Source: Tribonema minus (taxonomy: Eukaryota > Sar > Xanthophyceae > Tribonematales > Tribonemataceae). From it: DNA of 64,000 nt. The DNA lies in NCBI GenBank assembly GCA_017506865.1, contig JAFCMP010000068.1, positions 1,054,001 through 1,118,000 on the forward strand. The letters run 5' to 3'. The translations under genes were made by a program, and so were the position numbers. A model generated the notes under the pieces. That model made no database searches and was not told where the DNA came from. It saw only the letters and a program-made list of their open reading frames with translations. Positions 36,135-49,100 of this stretch are shown here, in pieces (position 1 is the first letter of the stretch; every line of letters begins with the position of its first letter).

Positions 36135-37370
36135 GACTCCTACTCCTGCAGGGCGTCAGGCGCGTCGCTGTTGCGCTACCCACTGCACTCTTCGTCGTTG
36201 CGCGCCCGGCTCTTTCGCTGATGCCGGGACGTCACTGGCAGCGGCGCCTCGTAGGGACCTGACAAAGAGAGACCCACCTCTCCAAGGACTGTGTGGCCGC
36301 GCGACAGATGAGGCTGCCCGTTCCTACAGCGGTTGATGTATCAGCAACCTTATTGGCTGAGAGCAGTAGGACTGAACTAACTGTGCGGCGCTACCAGTAA
36401 CGTCAAAAAAACAACAACTGAGTTTTCACCGCATCGAGGGGGGAGGGAGGGGTGCGGCAGTGCTCACTCCGAAATAGGTAAAGTTGTGAAAAAACAAAGT
36501 GTGTGTGATGCTGATGCTGCTGATGTCTGACGTTTGATGGACACAAAACGAGGTGCTGCTTGTGCATCACATCAGCGGAGGACACACTGTGAATGCTTGA
36601 AGCAACTTAGTGTGCCTCTTCCGCCCCCCCCATGACTGGCAGATAAAGTCCAGGGACTTGCATCGGACTGCAAATCACGTATTCTCATTCTTAGTTCGTG
36701 TACGAAAAGAAGTGCGTGCTGCACTGAGTGAACCCTCGAGGCTCCAGGGGGGGGTTGCAGATTGAAACCCTACTTGCGCCCTCTCCCGTATGTAGACCTA
36801 CTTCAAGCTAAAACTCTACGAGAAGAGAAGAGTTTGCCAGCCCAGAAGAAGAGCAGGTGGAGAGAGCAGCAGCAACGTGTGCGGAAGGGTGTCTCAGATG
36901 GCGCCTCCCGGTGCCCTCGATGCGCCCGGGGCGGCAGCCTCGGTGAATGGCGCAGCTAGGGATGCAACAGCTCATCCGGATACGGAGGCAGTCCCGCCAA
37001 TAGCACGGCGGTAAGCGATGGTTGCGGCACCTTGTAGCGCTGCCTATGCTGCAGGTATCAAGAAGATCCGATACTGTATGCGCTTGAACCTCCAAATGTG
37101 TCCATCGGTACATAAACATCAGCCACTGCTGAAAAAGGCGATAGCGATAGCACAGTCTGCCAGTCTGCCGGCGCGCTGACCAGCTAGCGAGCGTAAAACC
37201 AGAGATGACAATTCCACACGCACCCCGCACGTCCATCTATCGGCAGTCTTTTGCTTCTTTGGAGGTTAGGTTAGCTGTGTGTTGACTGTGCTTGCTTGCT
37301 GTCAGAGTCAATGAATTGACTTGTGATCACACTGTCTCACCGACATCAACTTGCACGCTACTTACTCGCC
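36135..37370. promoter_or_regulatory. Divergent spacer between PTPS and kinase genes (putative shared promoter)
   Basis: The two start codons lie 1,236 bases apart and point outward. Only a short G-rich stretch at 36738-36760 stands out. No TATA box or defined element was recognised; open frames across it look random. Confidence 0.3.
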
Positions 37371-40300
37371 ATGCCGTACAGACTCCCGAAAGTCTACGGA
37401 ACTCTTCCCGCAAACAGCTCCTATGTCGGAACTTTCCACTATGCGCCCAGCGCTGGCAATCGGGCGCGCCAGACGTACTTCGAGAAGGCCATCCGGTCTA
37501 TGGATCAGATCAACAAGCAGCATGCTATCCTGACCAACCCCCACATTGGCATCTTTCACTACGGTGACTATGTCTATGGCGAGCGCTTTGCGGAGGTGCG
37601 TGCGGTCTGCAGCGTGTGCGCAGCGTGCTGCTGCTGCTGCTCTTGAGTGCGCCGGGGCACACAGCTGCTCACAATGAGGTGGCCTGAGACAGGTCGTGTC
37701 GGTTGCACCCCCTGGCCCAGTCTCTTCAGTACAGCATGCCTTAAAACCACGTGTGGCATCAGCTTATGCTGTCTGTCACTTGATGAGTCCCAGCACTGTG
37801 CGCAGCACAGGCGCGTGCGACTCTTGAAGTTAAACTTGTGCGCCGTGCTCTCCTTCCTCCCGCCCGTGACGCTCGGCATTGAACTTGTGCGCTGCGCTCT
37901 CCTTCCTCCCATGCATGACGTTCCGCGTGCACAGCTTCAACTGAGCTTGCGGCAGTTCCACGACCGCAGAAGCGACATGCGGCGCCGCCAGTCCACCATC
38001 TATGATGACGATGACGTGAACCAGATGCTCATGCGCGCCAACTCCTTCTCCTCCAACGAGGGAGCGTCCGCAGCCGAACGTGAGCACGGCCGATGTAGCC
38101 TTCTGAAGTGTTGACATGTGTCCAATGACAGCGTTCGGCAGGGGTGCATGCTCCGTCACCACCAAGAGCAGAGTGCCAACATGAGGTGCAGTTGCAGTGG
38201 CTCATGGTTTGACATGCCATGAAGGCTAGCATGCTGTGACGCGTGACGCTGTGCAATGCGGGATCCTCCCATGACACACACAGGCAGCGCTGGGTGCTGC
38301 GCTGGCCCTGCATTCAGCTGGCGGGGAGCACCGCCTTCGCCTCTGCAGATAGGGCATAGCGTTGCACAGCTGCTCCAGACAACGACAAAGCCGTCGTGCA
38401 CGACAGCTGACTGGGCGCACTGCAGCGGCAGTCACCACTGCCCATGGAAACCGCTGCAGTCACATCCTCTTGACGGACGGCACCACTGCGCATCCCATCA
38501 CACAATGCATCGATGCTCAGCATCCATGTGGGCATGTATGCATAGTCACCTGCACATGCACTCCTCTCTGGCGACTTTACTATCTCGCAGCGGACGGTCA
38601 CGGAGGGGAGCGCAAGGACACAGCGGCGTCCGTGGGAGTGTGCGAGGAGGTGAGAATGCTGCGTCGCTCGGCGTTTGCCACGCTCATCTACGCGAGCGGC
38701 GACAACCTGTGCAAGCTGGCGGAGAGGGAGAGGCGCCGCGGCCATACCCGCAGGTATGTACTCTTGAAGTTTCACATGTCATTGTTGAAGTTACAGTGCC
38801 GTTGAACTGACAGTGCAAGTGGCGGAGCGGAATAGGCGCCCAGGGGCGTACGGACCGGCACGTATGATGTCGGGTGTGGTATCGTGTGAAAAGGCGACAA
38901 TGGAAGTATGCGCACATGAATGGCCTGTTGCGTGTAAGCTGTTGGAGAGCGGCGAGGGCTGAGGCCACATCCTGCAGGTGGCCTTTATTTGATTGAAGTG
39001 AGTCTGCTGATGTATGCGGACGGGAAACTTGGGAAGCTAGCATTCAGGGCGCTGCGCCCATGTGCGGCTATATGTGCTGGTGCATGGTGAAGTATTGCGT
39101 GCCTATTCACTCCCCAAGATCAGCTTCAGTCAGTGCTCAGGCAGGCCCCCTGCACCTGGTTGCACAACGTAGCGTCGTGAGTATTGGTTCTTCACCAGTG
39201 CAAGGACGTCACTGCCACCAGATGCATGCATACATGCTCGGAAGTGGTCCGCGACCTTCATTCAGGAGGGAAAGCAATGATACGGCATGATGAGTACTGC
39301 ATTCCGCTGCACTTAGGGTTAGGGTTCAGGGTTAGGGTTAGGGTCAGGCCTAACCACCAGCAGCATGAGGGTGCAGCCGGTGTATGTCCTGCTGTGCATT
39401 CAACTACTTGTTTTGATTGTAATTCAAGCACCAGGTGCGCAACCAGTTGAAGTGGCAGTGCTCAGCAGCGTATGTAGCTAGCAGCTCCAAAGCTGGCTGT
39501 TCTTCAGATGATAGTTCCGTTGGTTGGTTGCATGCTTGCTGACAGGCACGTTCTACATTGCAGTTGCGTGCAACACCACCATATTGTCGTACTTGAGCAT
39601 TGAGTGAAAGAATTGCGCTGGCAGCTGATGCGCTCGCTTCACTGCCAGGAGCACCCTTGCACAAGCGCTCCCCTGGCAAGACGGAGGGAGGATGCCACAG
39701 ATCTCTGTGTACCGCCACTGTTTCAAAAACTCATGTGCATCTAGATGATCAGACGCGTACACAAAGCTGCTCCTCAAGCGAACTTCCACACCCCTCGCGC
39801 CAACTTCAGGTTCAAGTACAACGGCGCCATCGACCTGTACAAGCGCTACCCCGGCAAGGGCAGCATCGACGACTGCGCGCTGATGCGGCCCCTGGGCGCG
39901 GGCCGCTCCAAGCAGTACAACGACCTTATGGCGGACGTCAACGGCTTCCGGCGCCACTTTGTGGAGCAGCGCAAGGCCTCCACGCTCAACCCCAAGGAGG
40001 CCTACCGCAGGGTGAGAGAAGCAGGGCGGGGGGGGGGGGGGAGGGGGTGGGGGGGGGGGGGGGGATGAGCGTTGCTGTGCCTGCTGCCCATTGCAAACCG
40101 ATGTTTTGTGGAGGGGCGTGCAGGTGCTGCGCGCTGTTCGCGTGCGCCGATGCCTTCTGGGTGTGTAAGCAGCTGCGAGTGTGCCAGCGGTGCAGGGTTA
40201 GGGGTGAGGGGTATGGGCTAGGGTCAGGGTTACGGTCAGCGCTCAAGGCGACAGCAGTCAAGATGATAGAGGGCGGGGCTCGAGGACGCACAGTGCTCAG

Positions 40301-43080
40301 TGTCACTGCCCACTGCACGCACACACGCGCTCAGCTGCGTCCGCGCCTGCTGCGGCAGCCGACAGCGATCCCCATGTCGCCAACAGTGTCCGTTGTTGAC
40401 ACCAGGCACAGTGCTCAGTATTGCGCACGCACGCGCTCAGCTGCACCCGCGCCTGCTGCGGCAGCTAACAGCGATCTCCATGCCGCCCACATGTGTCCAT
40501 TGTTGACGGCGCAGCGCTGACCAGCAGTCCAAGCGCGCGGTTTGCATGACGGTGAAACTTCACATTCGAGCAACACCAACCTCAACTGTGATGATTACGC
40601 ACTGGCTGCCACCTGTCAATTGCACGTGCGCACCAGCAACATGCAAGCGCTGCAGTAGGGGCACGACGCCGGCGCTGCTTCCGTATATCACATACCTACA
40701 TGCCCTACTTGCATGAACCATATACCTACATGCCCAACTGGCAGTGCTCGTCTGGCTCTGATCTGCACAGCGCTGCTGATGCTGAGCGCTGTCATGTTGT
40801 GCTCCCGATGCTGCTGCATGATGACTCGGTTGCGCGTTGCAGGCACGGCTGAAGGAGATGGAGGAGGTGGATGAGGGGTATGAGCACCCGGCCATGGTGC
40901 TGCAGCGCAAGGCGTCCGACGTGCAGCAGTTCTGGCAGCCCAACAGGTGAGCACTGATTACAGAGAGAGGCACTGAAACCTGTGAACTCTGCATGTGACA
41001 GTTGGTCGCTGCATGTGTTGGCAGCAAATCTTTGCCTGTGTTTAATAGGCGCACACGCTAACCTCCGCCCCATATCCCTACTTCATATCCCTACTTCAGA
41101 GGCGTGAGCAAGGCAGTAGGTATGCCTGCTGCTGTACATGCAAGCCTCTCTCTCAGTTCTGCTGCCCTGCAATAGCTGACGCAAGCAACCCACGGATACG
41201 TGGTGATGGCAGTGATGTGAGGGATTAACGCCACTGAACGTACATGGTGGCTTGTGGGGCGATGCAACATTGGTGGCTGCAAACACTTCTTCTGTGCACG
41301 CGCGCATGCGCGTGTGCTCCACATTGGCCTGTGCTGAGCGGCTTGAACGCCCACAGTGCACAAACTTCAAGTTCAACAGCAAGGGCGCCATTTGATCAAC
41401 AAAGCGCAGTCAAAGCGGCCTCACCAAAACCAGCGCGCATAGTTGCACCCACCGTAGCACCGCGTGTGCAGGCAGGACCCTAATCACCTGTGACTGGACC
41501 ACCACGTGTGAATTGAGAATCAGGAGCTCATTGCGCGCGTGACACTCCAGCTTTTCGCACTGTCAATCACTGCGCCGTCACTGCGCGTGCCTCCGTCATC
41601 TCACTGCCTACGCACAGCTCACTCCCGTGATGCCCGTGCTGCGCGCTCCCCCCGCAAACCCTGCGCAGGCGGCGCAAAGTGCGCAGCTCCAGCGAGGCCA
41701 GCAGCAGCCCCAACCTCGCCCCCACGCCGGTCAACGAGGAGAACCTGCGCGCGCTGAGCCGAACTTCAACTTCAATCGCTGCCCCCCCCAACACCCCCTC
41801 CTTCCCCACCTCCTCCTCCTCCACCAAGGCCAGTAGCTTCTTTAGTGGTGGTACTGGTGGCGGCAACAGCGTCAGTGTCAGCGCCACGGGGACGGGCGGG
41901 GGGGAGGCGGCGGGGCTGGCGACGTACGTCACGCAGCAGCGGCACGGCAGCATGGGGCTGCAGAATGGGTACACGACGGCACAGGTCGGTGCTGCTGCCG
42001 CTTGGGGTTAGGGTTAGGTTTGCCTCGTGCTCGTGTCGTGGCTAGGTGGGCCGAGGTGAATGCGGATGCTGCATGTGTGCACGCATTTGTGTCTTGCATG
42101 TAGGATGAGTGATGAGCGTGTTGCTGCAGCACATGATGCTCATGTGTGCTGTAGTGTACATAGTGCTAATACGGGGGAGGGGGGGGGGAGGGGGGGGGGG
42201 GAGGGGAGAGGGCGCATGTCATGCAGCAGTGGAGGTGCAGCACAGAATGGCTGGTGGTGGCAGGGTTTACACGGCAGCTCACATCGGCTCTCAACCGCTG
42301 TTCCCTCTCTTCGCGAAAATGCTAAGTTGCTGTGGTGGATGAGATGGCGATGGCTGTGTTGATCCTCAACATGTGCTACTTCAACATCTGCCCTAAGTGC
42401 AAAACCTCTGACGCTGCTTCGTCGCCTGCACAACTGTGTGCAGTTGTCGCAGGCGGCCATGAACAGCCAGAACTACGTGGGGGACGAAGCCGCCGGCAGG
42501 GGGGACACGTGGTTTCCTGGCACAGTCAGCGCTCAGCTCAAGAAGGAGAGCTGGAAAAACAAGCAGGTCAGCACATGGCGTTTTGCACATGGACCGGCAT
42601 GCACATTAAAGGGTTTTGAGATTCCAATACTGGCTCGGTTGCACATCTGATGTGGGGTTGTTGGAAAACTGAATAAGTTCTTCTGGAAAGCGCAATGCAT
42701 GACAGCCAGAAAAGGATCACGCTCATCTGCTCTGTCAGACTGTATGTGGCTTTAACCTAAGATGACAGTGTCCGTTTCGGACAACGAGCGCTCTTACCAT
42801 TCATTCAAGAAAAGGACTGCGTACATATCAATCTGCAATGAGGCGTGACTTGAACGCAACGTGCGTGAGCTGGTACAATACGGATGAATGAATCATCATG
42901 TAACTCAAGGCTGGCTCTCAGCTTCACGAGACCCCAGTTTTGTCCCCATTTACTAATTCGCAGCATCAGCCTGTGACATTCCTGACTCTGAAAACCGTGT
43001 TGGTCACGTACTTCGCTGCGCCATGTCTCAGTTGGGCCAGGCGGCAGGCAGCATTGCCGTGACCAGTCTGCAGTGCTCAT

Positions 43081-43125
<45 letters not shown>

Positions 43126-46100
43126 TTGTTGGTGTTGCAGGGCCTGTAGTGCATGCTTGCATTCGCGTGCGCGCGAACTGTCCATTCGTCTCCACCCGCT
43201 GCAACGCTCGCCCCCGCATTGCACCAATCTTACCCCCAAGCTGTCTCTTACACCTATTCTGGTGGCACTTCAACTCTGACGCTCCCTGTGCCGTGGTCTG
43301 CTGCAGACGATGCGCGACACGTCAAAGTTCAAGACGTTCTTTGTGCAGGCCAAGTCTCAGATACACGACGCATACGACCTCTACCAGGACAGGCTCCTGG
43401 GGCAAGGTGAGTACTGACATGCGTGACACATGTAACATATGACATGCAGCAGCGGCGACCACGGTTATTGGTGGCAGGCACCTGCGGCTAAGCACTCCTT
43501 GTCACCTAGAGCTCGACGATCTTTTAATTCGTTTGCATGTGACGCTCGTGCTACAGAGGCAGTGTGTGGTTCACATGCCAAGCAGGCACTGCCTGTTGGC
43601 GTGTTTTGCATTGGGCGGTGGAGGGTGCAAGCATGCCACTGCATGCTGCTGCTGTTGGTGGTCGAGCAACACCTGGCAGCAGAGCTGGTGCAAGTCTTGC
43701 TGTCTTTCTGCCAGCAGGTGACGGTTGCAGTGTCATTGCTGATTGGAAACGCCAGAATTGGTGCAGGTGGTATGACATGGGTGGAACAGGTCTCGCATAC
43801 ACTAGGAAAGCGACGGGTCCACAGCTAGTACAGGTAGCCCTTCCGCAGTGAACTGCATGTTGCATGTAAATGTGTCGTCTGAAGCAGACAACATACTCTG
43901 AACACATTGCTTATCTGCACATAGCGCTCATGGCACACTATCGCTGCAAAAACCATGCACTGCTTGTGCAGCGCGACCCCTGGTCTGGTCCACCAATGCC
44001 ATCATTGATCTTGGAACATACTGCAATGCTCTCAACATGCAGAGACCGTGTAACACTCATAGTGTTTGACACCATCAAGCAAAGTCTGGTGTGTTGCACC
44101 AACATCATGTAGCCTTGTATCACGCTGCATCAGTGCTGAACGCACCTCTGTTGACTCGCTGCACTTGCTTGCTACAGGCAGCTATGCCAAGGTGATTCTG
44201 GGACGTCACATGTCTACTGGACAGGTACGTACGCCAGCTCTACTCCTTGCTCCTACATGATGCAGAATGTGTTTTTGTTGTTGGTGTGTCACACCACGCC
44301 TGCATGACCCCCCCCGCGGGCACGCCGTGCCATGTGTAACTGTCATGTGTAACTGCCATGTGTAACTGACATGTGTAACTGCAAGCAGTGTCTGTGCACA
44401 CGTGTCTGAGCGCCGCAAGCAATCATTTGCATGGCAACAAAGGGGCCGCACCTTGTGGCTGCTGCCCCTGCTTTGAGCAATTGCCCAAGTTGCAGGCTGA
44501 ACGTAGAGGGGTTTCAGTTGTTCAGTTGCACGCCAAGGCAAAGGCACTGGGAGGGTAGTACATACACTAGCCAGCTTGTGGCCTGTGGCCACTCTGTGAG
44601 ACTGCCGTGCACATCTCCGTGGATGAAACATCAGCCTATGCGCCGCAGGCGTTCCAGCTGCCTCAGCTCTGCAGTACAGCCATGGTGGCCAGGCGTCATG
44701 TTATACCTGCCCTCCCCACACAGCATGCTGATTTACAGATAATGATGGGCGGATGGTTGCTGCCAGATTGCGCAATACTTCATTATTGCACCATGATGGT
44801 GATTATCACGACTACATCGCTGCTGCGTGCGCTACGCCTGATGGCCAGCAAGGGCTTACAGATCAGCGAGCGTGCTGTTCACTCATATGCATGCATACCA
44901 ACATACCCCCCAGTGGCGTGAGCACCGCAGGCCTGAGCACTATTGCATCACGACATGAACTGTTTTTGAAGTTCACAGGCATATGCATCACAAGCGCACT
45001 GAAGACGCTGATCTAAGGTGCACAATGTTGTTGTCGCTGCGCTCTCACAGTTGGTGGCCATCAAAGCAGTTCAGAAGCGCCTGCTCTTCTCCGACTCTGA
45101 AAAGGCGTGCGTGCTGCACGAAGTGGAGAACCAGCTGCGCATCGTGCACAGGCACATTGTGCGCCTGTACGAGGTGTACGAGACGCCCAACCATCTGTAT
45201 TTGGTACTTGAGGTGAGAGAGCGCGCCGTGCCACAGATATATGAAAACGAATCAAAAGATCGTAGAGCTCTATTTCTATCAGACCTTCACAATCAGACAT
45301 ACGTTGCTGTAGTTGGCAACTTGAGGCAAGCGAATGCTTTAGCGTTGGCCGTCGTTGCAAGTTGTGCTGATGCGCTTAAGATGCCCAAAAGCATCTGTAC
45401 TGAGCACTTGGTTGAGGTGATTGTATGGACCCCAACACGTGTTTTGAGTACTTGACGGTGAATGTGTTGGCTCTCTTTCACTAAAGTTCTGGCGAGTGTA
45501 CCGTTATCTTGTTCGGTGATGCTGGACTGCATGTTAGAATCACTTCTATTGAGCTACTATGGTGCGTGCGACCGCTAGCCATGGCCAAAGTCACTGCATT
45601 CAATCGCATGCAAACGCAAGAATGATGTTCAGGAAGCTCCATCAAGTCACCAACGACTCGCCATATCCGCGTGCCATATCTGCAGCAAATGACAAAAAGC
45701 ACATGCTTAACAGCCAAGTGGATGTTATGTACGCAACGAATCATCTGCTGCATCATGCGGGCAGTGTTGAAGCCTATGGTAAGCAGACGTGAACCCCCTT
45801 GCGTTTGCCGAAATTCAGCTGTGCTGCAGTACACCAGGACGAATGCATCCCTTGAACACTGTAGCCTGAAAGCTCTTGCTCACTGCTGTTTATGATCATG
45901 TACTGGGTTCTGACGCCAGCGTTCATACGTGCGCATTCCTCTGTTTGTGCCTCTACAGAATTGCCCTTGTGGCGAGTTAGAAAAGGTGAGGGCCTGTGCG
46001 CAGCTCTAATTAGCACTTCATTGCAGTGACCCGCCATGTTGTGTGTTTGGGTTAGGGTTTGGGTTAGGTGTAGGGCTAGGATTTGCAGGGAAGGACTGGC

Positions 46101-49100
46101 AGGAGCGGTGCGGCTGTTTTGCTGGTGCTTGCCCAAACCTGGCATCATGCCTCTGCCTTTGATCAGCCCTGGTACATGTTCATGGAGACAGATGCAGCAC
46201 ACAAGTCAGAGAAGTCAATGGCTGCTGAAATCGACTCAAGGAGCAGCTGCCGTTGCGGTGAATTCTCGGAGATAGGTCAGTTCTTTAGCATGGCACGCCT
46301 TCTCTGGTATCCCAGGGTCAATCGAGTGGTTCTCAGAAAAGTCAGCACCGATTTGTCGCATACTTCCGCCGCTTGCACCATAACATCAGGTGTGTGTACT
46401 GTAGCACGACACTGGTGGACTGCAACACACATGCAGGCTGGCTCTTCGCTATGCACACATTGTTGTGCCAGCACTGCACTGCTATACTGTCCGTAGGCAC
46501 ACTGCACACTGGCATGTCAAAGCGTCTGTCATGACGGCAACTCACACCAACCAGTTGCCTTCACATGCACCGCCTCCTTCATGCACGCGTCCCATTTTTG
46601 CTATGACAACGTTGCATGGCCGTGCCTCACATTGCGGTTGCTTTGTGAACACTGCCGCAGATGATCTATATGCGTGGCTTTTTGAAGGAGATAGAGGCCA
46701 AGCGCGTTGCCAAGCAGCTGCTGCAGGCAGTCGCATACCTGCATGCCAAAGGGTGAGCCCTCCCACGCCCTGCTCATAACCACCTGCCTGTATTGGCAAC
46801 TTGTTGCTTAGCATCGCTTTCAGTTGCACCTGCCAGGTGTCACCATGGCCCGGCACCAGTCCATAAGTGCCACGCATGCCACCTGTCACGCAGCCCTACC
46901 TACAGGCTCCCATTGATGGCGAGTGGTGACACGATGTACTCACTTCTGAGGTCTAGCAGCGCGTTTGTTCTGCCGAGCGCTGACATGGTCATTTGAGCAA
47001 TGACACAAAGTTGATCTCTGTGCTGTCATTTGCAGTTTCTGGTGCCCGCTGTCCACCGCTCTGCGCACTCTACCCCGCTCGTGTCAGAGTCTTCAGCAAG
47101 CTGCAGCCAGTGTCGCCGGGTGCACTCGTCAAAGCTCACGCCCCCCATATGCTCACCCTGTGAGTGTTGTGTGCTGACATGGCAGTAACCATGCGCTCTA
47201 TGGTCCTTGTCACTTCACTTGAACTCTTGCAGCATCGTCCACTGCGACATCAAGCCTCAGAACTTGCTGTTCACGCACGACACCACCAACACCACACCCA
47301 CGTCAGCTGCGTCGTCGCCGCCGAGCGACAGGGACCGTGCGCACAGCGCCATGGTGAGGGCCCCCCGTGTTGAGCACTGCTTTGTAACTTCAACTCAGGC
47401 TTCAATGTGTGACGCGCCACTTTGAGTGCACAATCGTCATCAGATGTGTGGTGCGCTGTGCCACGGTGAGTGCCTTGATGGGCTTTATCAGCGCTTCGAG
47501 GTTCAGTGTGTGTCGTGCCATAGTGAGTGTACTGCAACTGAGCGCGCGCTGTCACCTCTGCGAGCTTCAGTATTTGTGGTGCCAAGCGGGTGCATTCTGC
47601 GCCCAATTATTGGTAAAGGTATGTTTGTATACTTCTATATGAAATGAGAGTGTACATATGGTGCACGGGCTCAGCTTCCTCTACCGTTGGTCACGGAAGG
47701 CTTTGACCTACATACCATCTCAGCCGTCAGTGTTCCCGGCCGTCAATGAACAACCTTCCATACAGCGGGCCCCTTGTTGAGCTACTCTAATAGTATCAGC
47801 AAGCACAACGCGTGGTCACCAGCACCTTCCATACGCATCTACAGTCCCAACAACGACCTCAATATCGCCGCTACGCGCATTGAGTGACAGTCACATGCAC
47901 TCATTTGATCCACTTGCTGTGCTGCCACGGCATGCCCCCCTGACCCCCTTGCTTTGGACTCCATACGCTGTTGCAACGAGCAGCAATTGGGCGACTTTGC
48001 GAATGGCGCAGAGCCGCCACCGCCGGAGTCGCCGTCGTCCACCGACGCCTTCACATCGCCCGCTGGGCTGCTCGCCAAGCTGTGTGACTTTGGGCTCTCA
48101 AGAAAGGTGAGCGACCACTCAAAGTTTAAGAGAAGGCCTTGAAGTAAAGTGCGTCGCCTTGTTCTGTTCGCCGTGAGGAAGACAATACAACGTCTTGCAC
48201 GATCTTGTAATGAGGGCTGTGCGCCAAGCTTGGTGACTGTGGTGAAGCGCATGCATGCGCTACAACACATAACGTCGAGAAAGCACTCTGGGAGGCCTGA
48301 ATACGGCAACATGTACCCAGTCAACTTTGCCAAGAAGAAGAGCATTTTCTGGCGCTCAGCAGGTGCATGTTGAAGCATGAACAGGTCACAAATTTAGCAC
48401 AGCACTGCTTGAATACTACATTTTATACAAAGCTCAGGTATAGATGATTTTGCCATCGGTGTTCAGGACGCGTGCTATCCCTCAAGCAGCAAATGCCTTA
48501 CCGCAATGACCAGATTTATAGCGTGTTCATGGCTCGCTTTGCTTATGTGGACTCTGTTCAAGTATGGCAGGAGTGATTCGTGGCGTCTTCAGCGTCTTCA
48601 CAATATCATGACTCTTTGCATCATCCATGTACTGCAGTGAGTCACTTGCACACGCAATCCGCAGCGAGTACAAGCGTCACTTGTGTGCTTGCAACATGAC
48701 ACGCCACAGGTGCCGGACATCAAGTTCTTCAAGTTGACAGGCGACGTCAACAAGATCCCCTTCTCCACATTGTGCGGCACCGGCGGTTTCATTGCGCCCG
48801 AGATCATGCGGCAACAACCCTTTGGCAAGGCTGCTGACATGTGGAGCGTAGGTGAGGGTTAGGGTTAGGGTTTGGTGTGCACATGCTACCTGGCTCTGCA
48901 CTGCTACGGTATTGGAATGTATTATTTGGCAAAGTCGTGGAAGTTTGCAACAGTGCTGCTGTTGCGCTGGCGCTGAAGCGTGCTGCATGCCTGACAAGCA
49001 AGTTCAAAATTCACTCTTGTTGTGCAAAACTTGTACTGCCATTGTGGGACTAGAGCTCTTTTTCCATGCCATGACTTGCTTGCTTGTCTCCTTCGGCATT

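Noticed and set aside
39300..39360. TTAGGG repeats as a chromosome end
   Set aside because: Arrays are only 2-5 units, lie inside introns of continuous genes and occur at many sites; they are interstitial.
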